A DNA stretch of 64,000 nt from DAOTXS01 sp034433515 (GTDB lineage Bacteria; Chloroflexota; Anaerolineae; UBA4142), in assembly GCA_034433515.1 (NCBI GenBank), contig DAOUAL010000087.1, forward strand, positions 1 to 64,000, written 5' to 3'. Positions 58,864-64,000 of the stretch are shown here, in pieces. The notes under the pieces are model-generated. The model worked only from the letters and a program-made list of their open reading frames with translations, did no database searches and was not told where the DNA came from. A program made the translations under genes and the position numbers. The first letter of the stretch is position 1; the number at the start of each line of letters is the position of its first letter.

Positions 58864-59812
58864 TCACATTCCCGTTGCGCTGTGGCGTCACTTTCCCGGC
58901 GACGATCTCAAGCCGGCAACACTCGCCGCACGCGTCGTTGAGTTTCAAAGAAAATTCGATTTCGATTTCGTCAAGGTTACGCCAGCCTCCGGCTATCCGT
59001 CCGAAATGTACGGCGCAACCTTTCGGACGCCAGACCCCGGCTCACCGCGCTTGCGCGAGGGAACGCGGGAACGTGCCACGCGCCCGGTGAACACGTTAGC
59101 CGATTGGGACAAGATTGTCCCGCTCGACGAAACGAATTTTGTTTTCGTCCGTGAGACGAGCGCACTCAAATTGATTCGTCAACAAATTGGCGATGACGTA
59201 CACATCTTGCAAACGATCTTTTCACCGCTGTATGCCGCGTGGAATCTGGCCGGCGACCGCGTGTTCGATGATTTACGCAATCAGCCGGATGTGGTACATC
59301 GCGCGATGCGTGCCCTTACCGAGACGACCATCCGTTTCGCGGTGGCGAGTTTGCGCGCCGGTGCCGATGCGATTTTCTTCGCGACGCAAATGGCAACGTC
59401 GCAATATCTCACGCTCGAAGAGCATCGCCGCTGGGCTGAACCGTACGATCGTCCAGTGTTGGAAGCGATCCGTGCCGCCCAAGCCGATTTCATTTTCTTG
59501 CACATTCATGGCTTGAATATTTTCTTCGATGAACTAACGCGCTATCCGGTGGACGTGATCAATTGGCATGATCGGCGAACCGCGCCCTCGTTGCAAGAGG
59601 CACGCGGCAAATGGCGTGGCGGGCTGGCAGGGGGCATTGATGAGTGGAACGTGCTGGCTACCTCAACGCGCGATGCCGTGATGGCGCAAGCCCGCGATGC
59701 CATCACGCAGACTGGCGGACGTGGATTAATCTTGTCGGCGGGGTGCGTGATCCCGGTGGACACGCCCGACGAGAATATTCGAGCCGTCCTCCAAGTCGCG
59801 CGGGGATTTTAG
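58814..59812 (+). CDS. Uroporphyrinogen decarboxylase-family protein
   Basis: A 332-aa URO-D superfamily TIM-barrel protein. It opens MNHRERIRAVLRGEPTDHIPVALWRHF and ends with GLILSAGCVIPVDTPDENIRAVL, the family core. Such proteins are either true HemE or cobalamin-dependent methyltransferases. It lacks the full HemE signature RQAGR, so a methyltransferase or other role is more likely. The start at 58814 has GGTGGAAG upstream. It overlaps the JAMM gene by 50 bp. Confidence 0.88.
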   Translation: MNHRERIRAVLRGEPTDHIPVALWRHFPGDDLKPATLAARVVEFQRKFDFDFVKVTPASGYPSEMYGATFRTPDPGSPRLREGTRERATRPVNTLADWDKIVPLDETNFVFVRETSALKLIRQQIGDDVHILQTIFSPLYAAWNLAGDRVFDDLRNQPDVVHRAMRALTETTIRFAVASLRAGADAIFFATQMATSQYLTLEEHRRWAEPYDRPVLEAIRAAQADFIFLHIHGLNIFFDELTRYPVDVINWHDRRTAPSLQEARGKWRGGLAGGIDEWNVLATSTRDAVMAQARDAITQTGGRGLILSAGCVIPVDTPDENIRAVLQVARGF

Positions 59813-59840
59813 GCAACCGATCTTGTCCGAGATCGTTGCC
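59812..59840 (+). terminator. Hairpin after the URO-D gene
   Basis: GGCAACCGATCT / AGATCGTTGCC stem, 6-nt loop, followed by CAAAAAG; weak U-tract, so a poor terminator at best. The remaining 59841-60025 shows no gene. Confidence 0.5.
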
Positions 59841-60025
59841 CAAAAAGCAAAGATTTTGGGGATACGGATAAACGCGGAAAATTTTTCTTGGCTGCGCTGG
59901 TCAGCCAAACGATGGCAATGTTGAAATCTTAACGTGCCTTGCTGAGAGACGCCGTCGTAGAAAATGCCCTTGCCGCTGTTTTAACGTAGCGTCTTGGTGT
60001 CAAATTATTGCTGTCCCCCTACGAC

Positions 60026-60052
60026 GCAAAAACGCGCCAGTCGTTGACTGGC
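60026..60052 (-). terminator. Terminator of comM
   Basis: Minus strand: GCCAGTC AAC GACTGGC stem-loop followed by GCGTTTTT, 10 bp beyond the comM stop. Confidence 0.8.
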
Positions 60053-60061
60053 ACGGGTTGG

Positions 60062-61591
60062 TTAGCCGGCAACGAGGGAACGGGGCCGATACTGAATTGC
60101 CTCCGCAAGGTGTGGAGTTTCGATGTGGTCGCGATCCGCCAGATCCGCAATTGTCCGCGCAAGTTTGAGGATGCGATGATACGCGCGTGCGCTCATTTGC
60201 ATTTGTTGCATCGCCGCGCGCAATAAATTTTTCCCCGCTTCGTCCACCCCACAATATTCGCGTACCTCGGCAGGTCCCATATCGCCGTTGCATTGCAGGC
60301 TCGTCCCGGCAAAACGGCGCCGCTGACGTTCGCGCGCGGCTTCCACCCGTGCGCGGATCGTTGCCGATGTTTCGCCCAGTCGGTCGCCCGCTAACTTGGT
60401 GTAATCCACACGCGGCACTTGGATATGAATGTCAATCCGATCGAGCAAAGGGCCGCTGATCCGTTTTTGATAACGGAGAACCGTCGCGAGTGAACACGTG
60501 CATTCTTTGACCGGGTCACCAAAATTTCCACAGGGGCACGGATTCATTGCGGCAATCAGCATAAAGTTTGCCGGGAAGGTAAGCGAGCCCGAAGCGCGCG
60601 CAATCGAAACGGTCTTGTCTTCGAGGGGCTGTCGTAAAACCTCAAGCGACCTTGTATCAAACTCAGGCAGTTCATCCAAGAATAGCACGCCGCGATGCGC
60701 GAGCGAGATTTCGCCCGGGTGGGGCCAGCGGCCGCCCCCCACCAAGCCCGCGTGCGAAATGGTGTGATGCGGCGCGCGAAAGGGCCTGTGCCGAATCAGC
60801 GGTGAACCGCTGGGCAACATATCGTTGACGGAATAGATCCGGGTAACTTCCAGCGCTTCTTCCAACGTCAGCGTGGGCAGAATCGAAGGGAGCGAACGCG
60901 CCAAGAGGGTTTTGCCGGCGCCGGGCGGACCGACCAGCAACACATTGTGTTGCCCCGCTGCAGCCACTTCGAGGGCGCGTTTGACGTGCTCTTGGCCCCG
61001 GATTTCGGCAAAGTCGGTGGCGTAGGTTGGCGCCGTGGCGGGTTCAAACGCTTGGCTCAGACGATAAGGGGGAATCGGTTGGAGTTGGTTCAAGTGTGCC
61101 ACAAGTGCGAACAAGGTTTCAATCGGATAAACAGTGAGCCCGGGGATCAGGGCGGCTTCGGGCGCATCGCTGGCAGGGACGAACAGGGCGTCGAATCCTT
61201 GTTCACGGGCAAGTGCCGCCATTGACAAGACGCCGTTGGTGTGGCGCACGATGCCGTCCAAAGACAATTCGCCAATGATCAGCGTACGCGAGAGATCAGC
61301 CTGCAATTGTCCCGAAGCCATCAACAAGCCAACCGCGATAGGGAGATCGTACGCCGGCCCTTCTTTGCGGAGATCGGCAGGCGCCAGGTTGACAGTGATA
61401 CGTTTATTCCAGGGGTAGGTGAGATTAGAATTTTTGATGGCGGCACGCACACGCTCACGCGACTCTTGCACAGCCGTATCAGGCAAGCCAACAATCGTAA
61501 AGCCGGGTTGGCCATTGGCAATATCTACTTCGACATCGACGAGCGCACCATCGAGTCCGACGACGGCACAACTAGCAACTTTGGCAAGCAT
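60062..61591 (-). CDS. comM: ComM/YifB-type AAA+ helicase (Mg-chelatase-like)
   Basis: A 509-aa AAA+ ATPase. The N-terminal Lon-like domain has VDVEVDIANGQPGFTIVGLPDTAVQESRERV (key blocks IVGLPD and AVQESRERV); the ATPase has Walker A LVGPPGAGKTLLARSLP and Walker B VLFLDELPEF. A CPCGNFGD...CTC zinc motif and RISGPLLDRIDIHI follow. ComM/YifB is a branch-migration helicase supporting recombination after DNA uptake. Full family length. Confidence 0.96.
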   Translation of the reverse strand: MLAKVASCAVVGLDGALVDVEVDIANGQPGFTIVGLPDTAVQESRERVRAAIKNSNLTYPWNKRITVNLAPADLRKEGPAYDLPIAVGLLMASGQLQADLSRTLIIGELSLDGIVRHTNGVLSMAALAREQGFDALFVPASDAPEAALIPGLTVYPIETLFALVAHLNQLQPIPPYRLSQAFEPATAPTYATDFAEIRGQEHVKRALEVAAAGQHNVLLVGPPGAGKTLLARSLPSILPTLTLEEALEVTRIYSVNDMLPSGSPLIRHRPFRAPHHTISHAGLVGGGRWPHPGEISLAHRGVLFLDELPEFDTRSLEVLRQPLEDKTVSIARASGSLTFPANFMLIAAMNPCPCGNFGDPVKECTCSLATVLRYQKRISGPLLDRIDIHIQVPRVDYTKLAGDRLGETSATIRARVEAARERQRRRFAGTSLQCNGDMGPAEVREYCGVDEAGKNLLRAAMQQMQMSARAYHRILKLARTIADLADRDHIETPHLAEAIQYRPRSLVAG

Positions 61592-61638
61592 GCCTATCTC
61601 CGAGGAAGAGGTTATCGAACGATCAATGGGGTAAGGTG

Positions 61639-61667
61639 ATTGTACTCCAGGGGGTAGAATCCGTCAA
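61639..61667 (-). promoter_or_regulatory. Sigma-70 promoter of comM
   Basis: Minus strand: TTGACG (61662-61667), 17-bp spacer, TACAAT (61639-61644); leader about 40 nt. Confidence 0.75.
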
Positions 61668-61683
61668 CCCTCCGGTGCGACTG

Positions 61684-61728
61684 GGCAGGGCTGTTGCCAA
61701 GTCGGATCGGGCGACTGAAGTCACAGCA
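61684..61728. repeat. 45-bp interspersed repeat, copy 2
   Basis: Second copy of the repeat at 35971-36015; both contain GGCAGGGCTGTTGC and CGGATCGGGCGACTGAA. Confidence 0.75.
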
Positions 61729-61773
61729 GGCTGGATTCTAGCCGACGCCGGTCCGCTTCGGGTAGTCGCAAGC

Positions 61774-61873
61774 GTTTACGCCTTTTCGATTTCGAGGAAT
61801 GGTCGATTTTTTCTGTGTGAACGCTTGCGATCGCAAGCGTTCACACCTTTTCGATGGCGAGGAATGGTCAAAT
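61774..61873. repeat. Duplicated 37-bp segment flanking a 32-bp perfect palindrome
   Basis: GCAAGCGTT.AC.CCTTTTCGAT..CGAGGAATGGTC occurs at about 61774-61811 and 61837-61873. Between and overlapping them, 61815-61846 is a perfect palindrome, half-site GTGTGAACGCTTGCGA, centred on GCGATCGC. Confidence 0.85.
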
Positions 61874-61993
61874 TGCGTTACCCCCTAACCCGATGTGGAC
61901 ACGCCGGGCAATCGGCAAGGGAAGGATTGCGCGCCTCCGGCGCTTTAGCAGGGTGTAGGTCAACCAACGCGCCGGTACGGAACACCTAGCAAC

Positions 61994-62009
61994 TGTAACA
62001 AACATTGCA
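61994..62009. promoter_or_regulatory. Candidate RpiR operator 1
   Basis: TGTAACAAACATTGCA, matching operator 2 at 13 of 16 positions and 30 bp from it (start to start). Confidence 0.65.
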
Positions 62010-62023
62010 CTTGATATGATTTT

Positions 62024-62039
62024 TGTAACAATTGTTGCA
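62024..62039. promoter_or_regulatory. Candidate RpiR operator 2
   Basis: TGTAACAATTGTTGCA, a near-perfect palindrome (consensus TGYAACAANNTTGTTRCA). It overlaps the -35 box, so binding there should repress. Confidence 0.7.
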
Positions 62040-62063
62040 TTTTTACTCGATCAGTGTTATAAT
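62035..62063 (+). promoter_or_regulatory. Sigma-70 promoter of the RpiR-type gene
   Basis: TTGCAT (62035-62040), 17-bp spacer, TATAAT (62058-62063). Confidence 0.8.
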
Positions 62064-62126
62064 TAGGATGACTCGAACGATGGGGGCATGCTTTCCCTGT
62101 CCGCCACGTCAAGGATTGCGATTCGT

Positions 62127-62984
62127 ATGGGCAACGTTGCCTCACTCGAAAATCGAATCACGACTGTTTTCCCTACCCTGAGTCACGCGCACCAAAAGTT
62201 GGCGCGCCTCATCCTCGACAACGGGCTCTTTGTTGCGTTTGCCTCCGCCGCCGAATTGGGCGAGCAAGTCGGTGTAAGCAATGCGACCGTCGTCCGCTTT
62301 TGCCAAGCCCTCGGCTATGACGGCTATCCAGAACTGCAAGCCGCCGTGCGCGCCAACCTTCCCACCTACGTCCACAAAGTGCAACAGATCGAAAACAAGC
62401 GCGGCAACGTTCGCACTGCAGACATCCCCCAACGCGTCTTTGAACTCGACGCGCAAAACCTGAGCGACACACTCGCTGCACTCGATCAGAAACGCTTTTG
62501 GGCGGCAGTGCGCGCGATCGGCAAAGCTAGCCACCTCCTCGTCGTCGCCGGCGGACTTTCGGCGGGCCCCGCACTCTACCTCGCCCACTCGTTGAACGTG
62601 ATGGGCTTTGATGCGCGCGCCGCGCTCAACGGCGGCATTCCACTCACCCTCGAACTCGCGCGCCTCAAACCATCCAGTGTTCTCATCGGCATCAGCGTTT
62701 GGCGCTACGTCACGGATACGGTCGCCGCAATGGAACACGCGCACCGGGTTAGCGCGACACGCATCGCGATCACGGATAGTCTGGTCGCGCCCATCGCGCA
62801 GCACGCCGACTTGGCGTTGCAAATCGCGACGAAGGGCGCGGCGCACTCGCTCTCACTGACGAGTATGCTCGCGCTGATGAACGCGTTCATCGCCGCACTC
62901 TCGTTCACTCGACCCAAGCAAACCGCGCGCGCACTGCGCAAGATTGACGCCGCGTATCGGCGCGGCAAGTTGGTGTTGGAGTAG
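62127..62984 (+). CDS. MurR/RpiR-family transcriptional regulator
   Basis: A 285-aa regulator with an N-terminal RpiR helix-turn-helix (SAAELGEQVGVSNATVVRFCQALGYDGYPEL as key region, about 42-75) and a C-terminal SIS sugar-phosphate-binding domain (about 120-270; LLVVAGGLSAGPALYLAHSLN and SSVLIGISVWRYVTDTV). I favour ATG 62127, which fits the family N-terminus; ATG 62088 (after GGGGG) would add 13 residues. Two palindromic sites at its promoter imply autoregulation. Ligand is likely a sugar phosphate. The downstream B12-domain gene may be its target. Confidence 0.9.
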   Translation: MGNVASLENRITTVFPTLSHAHQKLARLILDNGLFVAFASAAELGEQVGVSNATVVRFCQALGYDGYPELQAAVRANLPTYVHKVQQIENKRGNVRTADIPQRVFELDAQNLSDTLAALDQKRFWAAVRAIGKASHLLVVAGGLSAGPALYLAHSLNVMGFDARAALNGGIPLTLELARLKPSSVLIGISVWRYVTDTVAAMEHAHRVSATRIAITDSLVAPIAQHADLALQIATKGAAHSLSLTSMLALMNAFIAALSFTRPKQTARALRKIDAAYRRGKLVLE

Positions 62985-62992
62985 AATTTTTA

Positions 62993-63023
62993 GACCTCAC
63001 AGGTCTCCAAGACCTGTGAGGTC
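62993..63023. repeat. Perfect palindrome, GACC..GGTC family
   Basis: 14-bp perfect stem (62993-63006 with 63010-63023), CCA loop. Same family as 895-927 and 1327-1360. It lies between the RpiR-type gene and the B12-domain gene. Confidence 0.8.
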
Positions 63024-63038
63024 CGAACAAGGATGGAT

Positions 63039-64000
63039 ATGGACAGTTCGGACACTCGCAAAAAACGCCGTGTGATGGTCGGCGCCATTGGCAAGTGCGT
63101 CCACAATCTCGGCGTCGAAAATTTCGCTGATTGGATGCAAGACCTGGGTCTCGGCTACGTCTCGGTGAAACTCGGACCGGCCGTACCGATTCCCGAAGTG
63201 ATCAACAAAATTCGCGAAGCACGTCCCGAAGTCGTCGGTGTTTCGATGCGGCTCGGCGATTTACATGTGGACAAACTCATTAGCGAATTCATTACCACCG
63301 CGACCCAGTACGGTTTGCATCCCAAAGATTCGGGGATTCGCTTTTGCTTTGGCGGCTTGCGCCCCGCCGCGAATCTCGTCCGCTCGATGACCGGCGTACC
63401 GGTCGAACCCGACCCGTTCACGCCGCCCGAAGAACGGCATTACGATCTCGAACAAATCAATCAAGAGTACAGTAACAAACCTGAATTCGATCATTTCTTT
63501 GAAGTGATTGCGGACGATTACATCACGATGGAAGAATTGGAACGCTTTGCGCGCCGCGAGCCGGTCCAGCGTGAAGAAACATTGATTCGCTGGTCCGATT
63601 ATTTAGTCGAACGCATTCAGCAAGTCCGCGAGCGCGAGAATCGTCCAATCATTCGCGCCCACATCGGCATCGCCGCCGAGACCATCGAGCCGACGATTGA
63701 AGGGATTGAAAAACTCGCGGACGCCGGTGCGCTCGAAATCGTTTCGCTCGCGCCCGATCAAACCTCGCAAGAACTACTCGCCAAATTCATTCGCGGCGAA
63801 GAAGACCCGCGCAAATATCTCGCAGGACAAGGCGGCACGCCGATTCGCACCATCGAAGACCTCAAACGCCTCAAAGCCGCAACGCGGCGCGGGAATTATC
63901 CAATGACGCGCATCTACAGCGGCACTGACGAATTGCTCGAACTCGCGAAACTGTGGGAAGAACATCTCAACATCTGTTTCCCCGCCGTGCCGATTTTCTT
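63039..64000 (+). CDS. Cobalamin (B12)-binding-domain protein, 3' end outside window
   Basis: An open frame of 320 codons running off the window. The first ~130 residues resemble a B12-binding Rossmann domain: VMVGAIGKCVHNLGVENFADWM, then VVGVSMRLGDL and IRFCFGGLRPAANL. The classic DxHxxG lower-ligand motif reads CVHNLG here, with His kept and Asp replaced by Cys. The rest (residues 150-320) is unfamiliar, with IRAHIGIAAETIEPTIEGIEKLADAGALEIVSLAPDQTSQ. It might be a subunit of a B12-dependent mutase or methyltransferase. The ATG at 63039 has AAGG 6 nt upstream; ATG 63033 is possible. Confidence 0.75.
   Translation, partial: MDSSDTRKKRRVMVGAIGKCVHNLGVENFADWMQDLGLGYVSVKLGPAVPIPEVINKIREARPEVVGVSMRLGDLHVDKLISEFITTATQYGLHPKDSGIRFCFGGLRPAANLVRSMTGVPVEPDPFTPPEERHYDLEQINQEYSNKPEFDHFFEVIADDYITMEELERFARREPVQREETLIRWSDYLVERIQQVRERENRPIIRAHIGIAAETIEPTIEGIEKLADAGALEIVSLAPDQTSQELLAKFIRGEEDPRKYLAGQGGTPIRTIEDLKRLKAATRRGNYPMTRIYSGTDELLELAKLWEEHLNICFPAVPIF

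Larger units (their letters stand above)
61592..62087. other. Repeat-rich spacer
   Basis: About 500 bp without a gene. It holds the comM promoter, a 45-bp repeat, a duplicated 37-bp segment around a 32-bp perfect palindrome, and the operators and promoter of the RpiR-type gene. Confidence 0.6.

Overview
The window looks like a piece of a Chloroflexota chromosome (Anaerolineae-like), moderately GC-rich. This rests on gene content: archaeal-type mevalonate genes beside a bacterial rpsB-tsf-pyrH-frr-uppS-cdsA cluster, DUF5667 and GAF-type NarL/LuxR two-component proteins, Mut7-C RNase, split gatC/gatA, and many intergenic palindromes and short tandem repeats. It is an inference from families, not a taxonomic assignment. 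No rRNA, tRNA, CRISPR array, prophage or intact transposase gene was seen.

Region 1 (229-20556, all minus strand) is a respiratory island. Two complex-iron-sulfur-molybdoenzyme modules lie head to tail. Module 2 (8041-12990) has a four-cluster ferredoxin, an NrfD membrane anchor and a Tat-exported molybdopterin catalytic subunit, followed by a small membrane cytochrome c. Module 1 (1366-6525) has the same three subunits in the same order and resembles tetrathionate/polysulfide reductases. A TorD-type chaperone sits between them, and a CxxCH/zinc-ribbon peptide and an FmdE-like protein follow. Upstream are two tandem copies of a three-gene cassette: PhnD-like lipoprotein, GAF histidine kinase, LuxR-type regulator. 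This looks like a split TtrS-like sensing system duplicated along with the oxidoreductase it serves. Substrates cannot be read from the sequence.

Region 2 (20557-21282) is gene-poor and holds two copies of a ~105-bp MITE-like element. Region 3 (21283-25565) carries DUF35, thiolase, HMG-CoA synthase and HMG-CoA reductase, the entry to the mevalonate pathway in its archaeal arrangement. Region 4 (25739-32242) is a translation/envelope operon, rpsB-tsf-pyrH-frr-uppS-cdsA plus a membrane GAF sensor, driven by a good promoter with a structured leader. Region 5 (32350-42164) holds gatC-GT4-gatA, a Mut7-C RNase, a MoxR-DUF58-VWA operon, a four-helix-bundle protein, an HtrA-like protease without PDZ, a membrane protein and NAD kinase.

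Region 6 (42222-49151, plus) encodes three large polytopic membrane proteins (two GT39/PMT type, one YfhO type) and a DUF4352 protein, with a predicted three-way-junction structure in one gap. Region 7 (49164-53422, minus) has a TlpA thioredoxin and CcmH separated by a DUF4160/DUF2442 pair that is bracketed by a 42-bp direct repeat, then a GT2-fold glycosyltransferase and a sugar-binding lipoprotein. Region 8 (53526-59812, plus) has apt, an ECF sigma factor with a DUF5667 partner, a secreted protein, an amidohydrolase, a JAMM protease and a URO-D family protein. Region 9 (60062-64000) has comM, a repeat-rich spacer, a MurR/RpiR regulator with paired operators at its own promoter, and a B12-binding-domain protein cut by the window end.

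Recurring themes are short degenerate tandem repeats in many intergenic gaps and occasionally inside genes, three families of palindromic or MITE-like elements, and several promoters whose TATAAT box lies so close to the start codon that the mRNA should be leaderless.
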